Origin: an uncultured Clostridium sp.
GTDB taxonomy: Bacteria > Bacillota > Clostridia > TANB77 > CAG-508
NCBI GenBank assembly: GCA_958422985.1
Contig: CATZPY010000018.1
Span: forward strand, 1 to 21,366
DNA length: 21,366 nt
Direction: 5' to 3'
The notes beneath the pieces were generated by a model. The model searched no databases, was not told the origin of the DNA, and saw nothing but the letters and a program-made list of their open reading frames with translations. Positions 7,199-15,812 of this stretch are shown here, piece by piece. A program made the position numbers and the translations under genes. Each line of letters begins with the position of its first letter. The first letter of the stretch is position 1.

Positions 7199-7444
7199 CT
7201 ATACTGTTAAAGGATTGTAAAATAATAATAAAAATACGAATGCAAATAGTAGTAATAAGAATATTGCAACTACTATTAATATTGTCATTACTGAATGTAC
7301 AATATCACTTTTAGTTTCTGGGTTTCTACCTACTGCTTCTGCAACTTTTGATCCTAGTATTCCTATTCCTAAACCTAGTCCTAAGAATGTTAAGCCTATC
7401 ATCCATCCAATGCTACTCATTGTTGCTACTAAAACTTGTTCCAT
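7199..7444 (-). CDS. F-type c-like rotor subunit lacking the ion-binding carboxylate
   Basis: This 81-residue protein has two hydrophobic helices (about 4-35 and 47-76). Helix 1 carries the Gly-rich c-subunit signature GLGLGIGILG (22-31) followed by SKVAEAVGRNPE. The polar loop R40-N41-P42 equals the R-Q-P loop that contacts gamma and epsilon. In helix 2, counting from that loop, the ion-binding Asp61 of E. coli aligns with Ala60 within ILIVVAIFLLLLF. There is no Asp, Glu, Gln or other ion ligand anywhere in helix 2, and none in the membrane part of helix 1. It can still be expected to form a ring, but should not carry protons or sodium. It follows the 7462-8952 gene by 17 nt, with AGGAAGGTGG as ribosome site. 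Confidence 0.9.
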   Translation of the reverse strand: MEQVLVATMSSIGWMIGLTFLGLGLGIGILGSKVAEAVGRNPETKSDIVHSVMTILIVVAIFLLLLFAFVFLLLFYNPLTV

Positions 7445-7461
7445 TGTTTTCCACCTTCCTT

Positions 7462-8952
7462 TTAATAATTTTTATATTTTGCTTGAATATTTGTCTTTAC
7501 TGGTGCTCCATCATGTGATGTTCCCTCTACTTGTAAAACTATTTCGCTTCCATAGTTTTCAAATGCAAGTACATTTGACCAACCACCTGCCTTTACAGCT
7601 TCTGCTAGGTTTACAACTATATCGCTTTCTTTCATTCCATCAACATATAATGCAACTTTAGCATAGTCAAATGCATAATTTTGGTCTAATTTTAAATTAA
7701 AATAAACCTTTTGTTTTCCTGCTAATACTTTTGTTATGTCTAATTTTGCATTTATTCTTGTAGTTCTTACAGATAACACATCTTCTATTTGGTCTTCTAT
7801 TTCGTTATCTGCTGTTATTTGTTTATATCCAAGTGTTATTTTATATTCTGTATTTGGCTCTAAATCTGTTAACCTGTATGTTGTAGCATGTTTATCTAAT
7901 GCTATCATATTTTCGTATCCAACTGCTTCTATAAATGCATATACTGTTTGGTATTTATTTTCTGGGTCTTGTACTGCATATTCTATGTCTATATAAGAAG
8001 ATGTTGCTATTGCTCCTCTTAATGAAACACTTTTTGCAAGTGGTGTTTTATTTTTGTCAGAACTTATTATTCCTCCACTTTGTCCTACAGTTCCACCATT
8101 GTTTACATTATCATTTTGGCCTGTTTGTGTATTTTGGTTTCCATTTGCAGCCCCCTCACCATTTGGCATATTTCCATTTGGTCTCCATATGTTTTCATTG
8201 TTATTGTTGTTATTATTATTTTTATTATCTTCTTCATCTTCTGTGTCTTCTTTACTTGTTTCATTTGTATTTTCTTCTGGTTCTTTTTCTTTGTATTCAT
8301 TAGAACTTCCTATTATTTTCTTTAAGTCAATCTCGTTACTTCCTACTATTAGCTTTTCGTTTGCAATATCAAACTTATAAGAACTTGTAGTAAGAACTAT
8401 TGGATTTATTGTTTTAGCATAAATTTCATTATTTAATATTAATGTATTTCCAGATTTATCTATTATTACATATAAGTATTTTGATGTACTTATGCTTCCA
8501 GAATCATTTCTTATAGAATCACTTATAAGTAAATATTGTCTATCTGCAATTTTATAAAATTGGTCTCCAGAGTTATTTTTTATCTCTGTATCTTTTACAT
8601 ATTTTTCTACTTGTCCATCAAATAATACTTTAAATACTTCACCATATAGTGTTACTTTAGATTTTGCTTCATTAAAGCTTACAACTTTTTTGTTTAGCTT
8701 ATAAGTACTTTTAGAATTATTTAATGTTAAGTAATAATTTCCATCCCATTTTTTGTTTATGGTTGCTTCTTCTTCTGTTTTTATTGGCACATAATCACTA
8801 TCATACAATGTTACATTACTTTCTATTTTATACTGTTCTGATTCATGTTTTAAGGCTAATCGTAGACTTGTAATTAATAATATGATTATTGTGATTATGA
8901 TAATTGCAAAAAGTGCAAATCTTTTTTTATTTCCTGCTGCTAATGCTCTCAA
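7462..8952 (-). CDS. Type II membrane protein with Fn3-like domain, short relative of the giant protein
   Basis: This protein has about 496 residues. I favour the TTG at 8952 as start because AGGGGTGA sits at the right distance; the GTG at 8961 is inside that site. A basic N terminus (GNKKR) and a hydrophobic helix at about 14-34 give N-in/C-out topology. A membrane-proximal ectodomain of about 180 residues follows, then an Asn/Gly/Gln linker at about 215-295 (an NNNNNNNN run, NGNMPNGEG and similar). Next is an Fn3-like beta domain containing the TYRLTDLEPNTEYKITLGY signature, then a last beta-rich domain. The same order of parts is seen in the 1818-residue protein just upstream. It lies directly before the c-like gene, where the a subunit is normally encoded. 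No known family name is assigned. Confidence 0.85.
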   Translation of the reverse strand: MRALAAGNKKRFALFAIIIITIIILLITSLRLALKHESEQYKIESNVTLYDSDYVPIKTEEEATINKKWDGNYYLTLNNSKSTYKLNKKVVSFNEAKSKVTLYGEVFKVLFDGQVEKYVKDTEIKNNSGDQFYKIADRQYLLISDSIRNDSGSISTSKYLYVIIDKSGNTLILNNEIYAKTINPIVLTTSSYKFDIANEKLIVGSNEIDLKKIIGSSNEYKEKEPEENTNETSKEDTEDEEDNKNNNNNNNNENIWRPNGNMPNGEGAANGNQNTQTGQNDNVNNGGTVGQSGGIISSDKNKTPLAKSVSLRGAIATSSYIDIEYAVQDPENKYQTVYAFIEAVGYENMIALDKHATTYRLTDLEPNTEYKITLGYKQITADNEIEDQIEDVLSVRTTRINAKLDITKVLAGKQKVYFNLKLDQNYAFDYAKVALYVDGMKESDIVVNLAEAVKAGGWSNVLAFENYGSEIVLQVEGTSHDGAPVKTNIQAKYKNY

Positions 8953-8975
8953 ATTATTCACCCCTATTTTTTATT

Positions 8976-9002
8976 CTTAAGGAGGAAGAATTCCTCCTTA
9001 AG
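8976..9002 (-). other. Perfect 12-bp intergenic hairpin carrying Shine-Dalgarno and anti-Shine-Dalgarno arms
   Basis: CTTAAGGAGGAA and TTCCTCCTTAAG form a perfect 12-bp stem around a 3-nt loop, between the giant-protein gene and the next gene. The minus-strand left arm holds a full AAGGAGG, the right arm its complement CCTCCTT. No T-run follows on the coding strand, so it is not a standard terminator there. On the opposite strand it is followed by TTTATTGTTTTT. It could set the mRNA ratio between the giant protein and the rest of the operon. Confidence 0.6.
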
Positions 9003-9073
9003 TTTATTGTTTTTAGCATATATAATTATCTAATTCTGAAAGTATTTTTACTTCTTTCACTTGCTTTTAGTAA

Positions 9074-12000
9074 TTATCCATTTATGAAAATATGCTCTAT
9101 TCTGGCTGTGTCTACAATTTCGCCACCTCTCATAAATTGCATTTCTACATAATATTTACCCTCTGTAGGTAAGTTTTTATTTAATGTAAAACTATAATAT
9201 GTTTCGTTATCTACTTGTGAATGTATCTCTCTTGGTACGAATTCTTCTATACCACTTTGGTTATATCCACTTGTGTTATAAATTGAATATCTTATTTGGT
9301 CTATTTGGTCTATTTTGTAACTGTTATAGAATAATAAGTCTATCTTATTTGGCTCTGTAGCATTATTGGTTGATGTTACATTTCCTACAGAAATACCACT
9401 TTCATTTACTGGTGCTATTGTACGTGTATTTGAAGCATCATGTATATATGGTTCTTTACCATCGTTTGGATAGTCTATGTCCATATTTACTTCTAGTGTA
9501 TATTTTTGGTCTCTCGCTACATTCTTTAGTTCAAATACATTATTTGCATCATCTGTATTGTATTCGCCTTTATATTCTTCTGGTGTTATATCTTCATGGT
9601 TTTGATTATATATTTTCACCCTATATTTATCTCCCACTACTGTTCTGTCATTGTCATACATTGTAACTTTAAATCTTATTCTATTTCCAATATCTGTTGT
9701 TCCATCGTCGTTTACTGTGTCTAAACGATATCCATCTATACCAACTAGTGGTGCACTTAGTGGCGCTAAATAGAATTCTGCATCTTTTGTTCCTAAGTCA
9801 ATTTCTTTTTGCTCTTCACCATTTGTTATTACTGCAATTGGTGTTATGAATATTTTATATCTTGTTCCAAAAGTAAATATACTTCCTGGGTTTGCTTCTA
9901 CATATTCTTCCATTATTGCTTTTGGTAAGTCATCTTCAAATTCTGCTACTTTTTCCTCATATGCTCCTGTATCTGAATTTTGCCTATAAATTATGTGTCT
10001 TAGCTTTTGGAATCCCAATACTTTATCTAGTGTATATGATACTTTTAAGTCTTTGTCTGCATAGCTTGTAGGGCTATATTCAACTTTTATATTTTCTATA
10101 TTTACATTTGCAAGTGTAGAGAAATAGTAAAGCTTACCTACTGTATCGTAATCTACGTCATATAAGTATTTTTCTATAAACTCTTCTTCAGAACCTTTTG
10201 TTATATTACGTATTTCTGCTCTAAATTTTATGTAATAATATGTTTTTGGTTCTAATCCATCTATTGTTATTTCGTTTTTAAAGTCTGCTAAAGGAATTGC
10301 AACTTCTTTTATTTTTTCACTGTTGTTTAAATTTTCATCTGTCTTCCATAATTCTACAATTATATTATTATCTTTTATTTCTATTCCATCTTTTGTAATT
10401 ATGCTTGCATTAACTTTAACTCTGTCTAGTTCTTCTGTTATGTCTAATTCACTTGTGCTACCTTCTTTTAATAAGCTTATTCCAGGTATTATTAGGTTAA
10501 ATTTAATTATATTGCTTCCTTCTGGAGTTAAACTTGCTAATCCAATTTCTTTTTGTAGTACTACATCATTTTGATATGTGTACCCTTTTTCAGAATAACT
10601 TAATGTAAAGTTTGCTTTTTTATTATTAATAGGATTTACTAAATTAAATGTTGTTCCCTTATCTGTACTATTTCCATTTGTTCTATTAAACATATTTTCA
10701 CTTATAGTTGTTGTTGGTGCAACATTTCCTTCTTTATTTATAGAATAGTAATTTATGTCTTCTCCAGATCTATATGCCTTTTGGTATGCTACATAGTCAC
10801 TTTCTATATCATAACCTGTAATTCCTGTATCATAATATGCTTCTACATCTACTTTTGTTTCTTCATTCAATAATTCTGAAATATCGTTAAAGCTTACTGT
10901 TAGCATATTATTTCTTAATACTTTTAGGTCTTTTTCTATTTTTATCTTTTGTGTTTTTGTATCTGTAAATGTTGCTTTTACAGCAACTATTTTAGAAAGT
11001 TTTTCTAGATCTCCAGAAATTGTTATATTTACACTATTTTCCTCTACCTCTAGCCTATATTTTAAGTCTTCTATATTTCTTGTTCCTTCGAAGTATTGGT
11101 AAGCAAGCCCTATGTCTACTGCTTCACCTGTTTTAGATATCCTTTGCTTTGTTCTTATTTCAAAATTTCCTGCGACTAAATTTTCAAATGATACTTCTTC
11201 AAATACATCTCCAGTATTTGGATTTATTGATTTTGTATCTTTCTTTATTGTTGTGTTTATATATGCTGTTAATTCGTCTTTTTCTAGCGCATTATCTATA
11301 TCTAAAGATTTATATTTAAATTTAAATGCTTTGTCTGTAGATATAGAAGGATACATTATAATTCTTGGTTGTTGTTTATTTGGTTCTACTTCTTCAGATT
11401 TTAATGTTACATTATCACTTGGAAGTGGCCATTCGGTTTCTCCTTCACCATCATGGTTTAAGTCTAACATCATTTTATATGTAAAATAATATTTATTTCC
11501 TCTCCTTGCTTCATCTACATCTTGAACATTATATTTTGTACCATCACCTACATTAAAGATTGCTGGTGGAATAACTCCATCTTCTCCTATTTCTATCTCT
11601 TGTGTTCCTACTACTTCATTTGTTGTAGAGTCATACATATTGTATATAACTTTTACCGCATAGTTTTGGTTGTTATCATATTTTGCTTGTGCCTTATAAC
11701 CTACTATTGTTTCTGCATTTAATTCGCTTCTTGGAGCTTCTGTATCACGATTTCTAATAGTTGTTACTGTTATAGCTTTATCTGGATCTGTTGGTAAGTC
11801 TGGAATAAATCCATTTGTTGTTACTACATAGTAGTCATATCCTAGTCCTTCTACTAATGGTATTTTATTTCCACCTGCGTATGTATAGTCATATGCGTTT
11901 AGTACTTGTATTGTGTATTTTTGGTCTTTAAAGTCTTTGTTCTCTGCTCCAAAAAACTCTGGAGTTATAGCTTTTACTTCATCATAATACTCTTCTTTTA

Positions 12001-14530
12001 TCTTACTTTTATAAGGTTCTTGAGCATATTCGTCTTTTATTTTTACTGTTCTTATTGCTGTTCCTGGCATTGTTACAGTTCCATCACCATTTTGTATAGG
12101 TTGACCTGCATATATTCTAAATTCTAAATTTGAAAGAACATTTGCTTCTAGGTCTTGTAATGTTGGATCATCTGGGTTTACTGTATCTATACTTCCTGCA
12201 TTTTCTGCATTTGCTTTTTTTAGATTAAATTTAATGTTAAATGTATTTTTGGTATCACTACTATCTTGTATAAATGAACCCATTAATGCATCTGGTGTTA
12301 GTGTTTGTATTACTGCTCCCCCTATATAACATTCATCTATTGGGTCATTATCGTCTTTTAAATCTACTGTTGTAAATATTCTAAATTTATATGTTTCGTT
12401 ACTTCTTAAGTCATTTATATCTATTGGTATTGTTAATCCACCTTGATATGAAAATTGTTTTGTATAACCTGTAGAATCTGTATATGTTATTAACATTTTA
12501 TTTGCATCATCTGTTTTTATTGTGTTATTTGGATCTTCTATTATTAGTTTTCCTTGAATTCTTTCGAATGTTATTGTTTCTTTTTCGAATCTAACTGTTG
12601 GGAATTCTACACCATCCATTTTCATAACATTACTAAATTCACTTTCGTATTCTACTATTTTTTCGTTGTCATTAAATATTGCTACTACTTTAAATGCGTA
12701 TGGTACACCTCTTGATAATATCTTTTCGTCTACTTTTACTGTTATTGCTTCTTTACTTGGAATTTCTCTTGTGTACACTGGGGCTTCATCTAAATCATTT
12801 CTTGTGTCATATATTTCGTATCTATATCCTTCTATACCATTATCTTGGTCTACAACATTTGTTATATTTAATCTAAATGTAGATTCTCTTTTGTCTATTT
12901 CGTATTCTGGTCCCACTATTTGTGGTTTGTTTTTTAATGTTCTAAATACCTTTTCTTGTGAAAATCCATTAGATATAATTTGACCATTATATAGTACATT
13001 AGATAATTTTATTGTATAATCTGTGTTTGATGAAAGTGATATAAATTCTGCTGTTTCTCCTGCTTGTGTTCCATTTCCTACCTCTACTGTTTGTTCTACT
13101 GTTCCATTTGGTGCGATTAATGACATTTCTGCACCTTTTACTTTAGAGTCTGGATCTACTGATACTTTAAATTTTAAAGAGTTATTAGTAAAGACATCTT
13201 TTTCATATCTTATTCCAACACTTTTTGTTCTAAATATTTTATACACAAAGTTTTTAGTATATGTTATGCCATCTACATCATATGCTGATTCTATTACTAA
13301 TGTATAGTCTGTTTCTGGTGATAATGTTGAAACTGCTATGTCTATATTATATGTTCCTAGTGCCTCTTCTTTCGCATATACATTTTTTCCTGTTGCATTG
13401 TCTAATATTTTTATATATGGTTCTCTTACAAGTCTTGCTTCATCATCTTGTATTGTAATTTGTGCATTTAAGCTTATAGAGTCTACGTCAAAGCTTTCTA
13501 CTTTAAATACAGGTGCTACTAGTTCTGGTAAGTCTTCTACTTCTTCTTCTACAATTCCTCCAGAACCTCCATTTGTTCCTTCTCCTGCATTTCCGTTTTG
13601 AACATTATCTTCTCCATTTGCTCCTGTTTGTGAATTTTCTCCGTTTTGTGTATTTTGTCCATTTTCACCATTCATATTTCCATTTTGTGCATTTGGATTA
13701 TTTTCTGAATCTTCATCTGAATCTTCTGTTTCTATTTCATTTTGCATAGATTCTTCTATTTCGTTATTTTTATATTTGTCTTCTTTTGTTTCTTCTACAA
13801 TTTCTACATTATCGTCTGAATCTATTACCATATTTGCAAGATTCATTTTTGTTTCGCCATTTTTGTTTACAGCCTTACTTTGTAAGTTTATTTCTATATT
13901 ATCTGGCATTTTTATATTAACTTTACTAGATATTGTTTGGTATATAATTTCTTGATTATATAGTTTTATTATTTGGTTATCTAAATATTCTAATTCTATA
14001 TAGCCATTAATTTCTTTTGTTGTTCCATCGTCAAATGTTACTGTCATGGCATTTCCCGCTATTAAATATTTAGTATCTGATATTTTCCAGATTAAGTTTT
14101 TAAATTGTAGTTTATTGTTAAGGTGATTAATATAGTAATTTTCTCCCTGTTTTTTAACTATTTGATTTGCAGATATACTATAATATGTTATTGGGTCTTG
14201 TTCTATATTAGCTAAGTTAATTAGAACACCTTTTTTCAAACTACTTATAGCACCATTATTATAGTGAATAAAGTTATCCTTAGTTGTATAAACTTCATCA
14301 CCACTGGTATCTTTAAAAATAACTTTCTGGTTATTCTTTATTTTATATTCTTCATTTGCATTAAAGTAATACTTATCAATTTTTTGAGTCTGGCCATTTG
14401 CACTTTGCAATATATAACCCGGTTCTTCAAAATTTTTCATATTTTCTTTTTGTATATTGTAAACATTATAAAACAATAATCCTGCTAGAATTACTCCAAT
14501 GCTTACTATAAAAAATACATATTTTTTCAT
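9074..14530 (-). CDS. Giant type II membrane protein with Asn/Gly linker and many Fn3-like repeats
   Basis: This protein has 1818 residues. I use the ATG at 14530, with GGAGAGGA 7 nt upstream; a GTG at 14548 opens the same frame but lies within or before that site. A helix at about 4-24 anchors the N terminus, and there is no C-terminal anchor or sorting motif, so nearly the whole chain should be outside. Residues 25 to about 230 form a membrane-proximal ectodomain related to that of the next gene (KISDTKYLIAGNAMTV against KIADRQYLLISDSI). Residues about 235-330 are an acidic then Asn/Gly/Gln-rich linker (QNGNMNGENGQNTQNGENSQ). The rest, roughly 1480 residues, is a chain of beta-sandwich repeats with Fn3-type phrases such as LSPETDYTLVI, LSSNTDYTIKLS, LRSNETYKFRI and LEPKTYYYIKFRAEI, often followed by FRT or STL. 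It is first in the ATPase operon and probably forms a long extracellular fibre. Its function is unknown. Confidence 0.9.
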   Translation of the reverse strand: MKKYVFFIVSIGVILAGLLFYNVYNIQKENMKNFEEPGYILQSANGQTQKIDKYYFNANEEYKIKNNQKVIFKDTSGDEVYTTKDNFIHYNNGAISSLKKGVLINLANIEQDPITYYSISANQIVKKQGENYYINHLNNKLQFKNLIWKISDTKYLIAGNAMTVTFDDGTTKEINGYIELEYLDNQIIKLYNQEIIYQTISSKVNIKMPDNIEINLQSKAVNKNGETKMNLANMVIDSDDNVEIVEETKEDKYKNNEIEESMQNEIETEDSDEDSENNPNAQNGNMNGENGQNTQNGENSQTGANGEDNVQNGNAGEGTNGGSGGIVEEEVEDLPELVAPVFKVESFDVDSISLNAQITIQDDEARLVREPYIKILDNATGKNVYAKEEALGTYNIDIAVSTLSPETDYTLVIESAYDVDGITYTKNFVYKIFRTKSVGIRYEKDVFTNNSLKFKVSVDPDSKVKGAEMSLIAPNGTVEQTVEVGNGTQAGETAEFISLSSNTDYTIKLSNVLYNGQIISNGFSQEKVFRTLKNKPQIVGPEYEIDKRESTFRLNITNVVDQDNGIEGYRYEIYDTRNDLDEAPVYTREIPSKEAITVKVDEKILSRGVPYAFKVVAIFNDNEKIVEYESEFSNVMKMDGVEFPTVRFEKETITFERIQGKLIIEDPNNTIKTDDANKMLITYTDSTGYTKQFSYQGGLTIPIDINDLRSNETYKFRIFTTVDLKDDNDPIDECYIGGAVIQTLTPDALMGSFIQDSSDTKNTFNIKFNLKKANAENAGSIDTVNPDDPTLQDLEANVLSNLEFRIYAGQPIQNGDGTVTMPGTAIRTVKIKDEYAQEPYKSKIKEEYYDEVKAITPEFFGAENKDFKDQKYTIQVLNAYDYTYAGGNKIPLVEGLGYDYYVVTTNGFIPDLPTDPDKAITVTTIRNRDTEAPRSELNAETIVGYKAQAKYDNNQNYAVKVIYNMYDSTTNEVVGTQEIEIGEDGVIPPAIFNVGDGTKYNVQDVDEARRGNKYYFTYKMMLDLNHDGEGETEWPLPSDNVTLKSEEVEPNKQQPRIIMYPSISTDKAFKFKYKSLDIDNALEKDELTAYINTTIKKDTKSINPNTGDVFEEVSFENLVAGNFEIRTKQRISKTGEAVDIGLAYQYFEGTRNIEDLKYRLEVEENSVNITISGDLEKLSKIVAVKATFTDTKTQKIKIEKDLKVLRNNMLTVSFNDISELLNEETKVDVEAYYDTGITGYDIESDYVAYQKAYRSGEDINYYSINKEGNVAPTTTISENMFNRTNGNSTDKGTTFNLVNPINNKKANFTLSYSEKGYTYQNDVVLQKEIGLASLTPEGSNIIKFNLIIPGISLLKEGSTSELDITEELDRVKVNASIITKDGIEIKDNNIIVELWKTDENLNNSEKIKEVAIPLADFKNEITIDGLEPKTYYYIKFRAEIRNITKGSEEEFIEKYLYDVDYDTVGKLYYFSTLANVNIENIKVEYSPTSYADKDLKVSYTLDKVLGFQKLRHIIYRQNSDTGAYEEKVAEFEDDLPKAIMEEYVEANPGSIFTFGTRYKIFITPIAVITNGEEQKEIDLGTKDAEFYLAPLSAPLVGIDGYRLDTVNDDGTTDIGNRIRFKVTMYDNDRTVVGDKYRVKIYNQNHEDITPEEYKGEYNTDDANNVFELKNVARDQKYTLEVNMDIDYPNDGKEPYIHDASNTRTIAPVNESGISVGNVTSTNNATEPNKIDLLFYNSYKIDQIDQIRYSIYNTSGYNQSGIEEFVPREIHSQVDNETYYSFTLNKNLPTEGKYYVEMQFMRGGEIVDTARIEHIFING

Positions 14531-14569
14531 AGTTATGTCCTCTCCCACTTATTTTGTTCTATCAAAAAA

Positions 14570-14598
14570 ATAGTATCACAGAAAGAATTTCTTTTCAA
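14570..14598 (-). promoter_or_regulatory. Sigma-A type promoter of the ATPase operon
   Basis: On the minus strand TTGAAA (14593-14598) and TACTAT (14570-14575) are separated by 17 nt. The predicted transcript start is about 30 nt upstream of the ATG at 14530. Downstream gaps in the operon are short (the largest is 9003-9073 plus the hairpin), so this is the likely main promoter for all ten genes. Confidence 0.7.
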
Positions 14599-14726
14599 TA
14601 TATATACTTTTCCATTTATTTACTTTAAAAAATTATTACTTCTATTGTATTACGGAAGCCTATTTTGGCGTTTTTTGTTTTCTCGTTTTTTTATATATTA
14701 AATTATTATGACATTTTTAAAATCCG

Positions 14727-14762
14727 AACTGGGATTTAGGGACGGAGGTTAAAATTCCAGTT
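14727..14762. repeat. Intergenic hairpin repeat, GGGACGGAGGTT copy 1
   Basis: AACTGGGATTT pairs with AAAATTCCAGTT (one G-U pair and small offset) around a loop AGGGACGGAGGTT. The same loop core occurs at 21125-21137. It lies between the PHP gene terminator and the ATPase operon promoter. Confidence 0.6.
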
Positions 14763-14766
14763 TGCC

Positions 14767-14821
14767 TAAAAAAAAAGATAAAGCTTTACTTCTTATTCTC
14801 GAAGTAAAGCTTTATCTTTTT
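14767..14821 (-). terminator. Strong terminator after the PHP gene
   Basis: A 21-bp inverted repeat (AAAAAGATAAAGCTTTACTTC and its complement, 8-nt loop) is followed on the minus strand by a run of nine T. It stands 90 nt past the PHP stop codon and isolates the upstream operon from the ATPase operon. The near-symmetrical A/T flanks mean it could act in both directions. Together with the repeat at 14727 and the promoter at 14570-14598 it accounts for the 382-nt gene-free stretch 14531-14912; I see nothing else there. Confidence 0.85.
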
Positions 14822-14912
14822 CCTGTTTCTATTTTTCGTCATTTTACATTATTTAATTACATATATACTAATGTATTGCTTTCTAAATATTATAATTCTT
14901 AGTAAATTTTTC

Positions 14913-15812
14913 TTATTTTTCTAAATTTGTAAGAATTTCATTTATTTCTTGTTCAGATAATATAAACTCTGTATTCACAAATCCTATTTCTGGTCTAATA
15001 CCATCTTTGTTATGAAAATCTGAACCTGCTGTTACAAATAGGTTATGCTCTTTTGCGAATTTATTCCATTTTTCTGTTTCGTCGAATTTATTATCATTTC
15101 TGTCTACATATAAATAATTTGCTTCTAACCCATCTGGCTTCATAGCATTTATTATTTCTTCTATTTCAGCATCTGTAAGGTTATCTTCGTGTACATATGC
15201 TACTGGATGTGCTAATACTACTTTTCCATTTGCTTTTCTTATTATTTCTGCTGCTTCCTTTGGTGTCACACTTTCTTTTTTTACATATGCTGGACAATTT
15301 TCGTTCATAATTGTTTCTATAAATTCACCTTTATTTGGAATATGTCCGAATTCTTCTAACAATTTTTCCTTATTTTGTGGATTAGTTGTTGCATCTAACG
15401 CAATATGCGCTTTTGTAACTGCATCTATTTTATCTAGTTCTTCTACGTTTATATAATATCCTATTTCTTCTAGTTTTTTTGCAACATTATGCAAATAGTC
15501 ATGTCTTGCATTTCTTATTTTATTTAATCTTTCTCTAAATTCTTCATTATTTAAATCAAAATTATATCCTAATACATGTACTCCTGCTTTTTTTGCCTTT
15601 GTAGACATTTCTACTGCTCTAATAAGTTTTATATTTTTGCTTTTTGCATATTCAAATAATTCGTCTGTATATGCTTCTATTGTATCATGGTCTGCTATTG
15701 CAATTACAGATACTCCATTTTTATATGCTTCGTCTATTATTTCTTTTGGCGCTAAAGCTCCATCTGAAACTGTTGTATGTATATGTAAATCTATTCTTTT
15801 ATTCAAGCTCAT
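14913..15812 (-). CDS. PHP-domain metal-dependent phosphoesterase
   Basis: This 299-residue protein belongs to the PHP family. Metal-site motifs are visible in order: DLHIHTTVSDG at 8-18, DHDT at 41-44, Glu68 in AVEMS, AHP at 201-203 and GSDFH at 253-257. The length and motif set fit the group of stand-alone PHP phosphoesterases that includes YciV/RNase AM-type 3',5'-nucleotide phosphatases, rather than the PHP domains of DNA polymerases. The exact substrate cannot be read from sequence. I start at the ATG at 15812, because AAGGAG lies 6 nt upstream; an ATG at 15827 overlaps that site. Its start overlaps the end of the preceding gene by 14 nt, so the two are coupled. Confidence 0.92.
   Translation of the reverse strand: MSLNKRIDLHIHTTVSDGALAPKEIIDEAYKNGVSVIAIADHDTIEAYTDELFEYAKSKNIKLIRAVEMSTKAKKAGVHVLGYNFDLNNEEFRERLNKIRNARHDYLHNVAKKLEEIGYYINVEELDKIDAVTKAHIALDATTNPQNKEKLLEEFGHIPNKGEFIETIMNENCPAYVKKESVTPKEAAEIIRKANGKVVLAHPVAYVHEDNLTDAEIEEIINAMKPDGLEANYLYVDRNDNKFDETEKWNKFAKEHNLFVTAGSDFHNKDGIRPEIGFVNTEFILSEQEINEILTNLEK

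Noticed and set aside
8103..8300. 65-codon minus-strand frame inside the 7462-8952 gene
   Set aside because: It reads the Asn-codon-rich linker in another frame (Lys/Ile/Thr repeats), without a ribosome site.
8976..9002. Terminator after the giant-protein gene
   Set aside because: On the coding strand the stem is followed by AATAAAAAATAG, not by a T-run; only the opposite strand has T-rich sequence after it.
346..14598. Ordinary F-type ATP synthase operon
   Set aside because: Gene order fits, but there is no a subunit, c has no ion-binding carboxylate, delta is not separate, epsilon is half length, and large ectodomain proteins are part of the operon.
14660..14690. Terminator with GCC/GGC stem and following T-run on the plus strand
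   Set aside because: The stem is only 3-4 bp and no plus-strand gene would use it.
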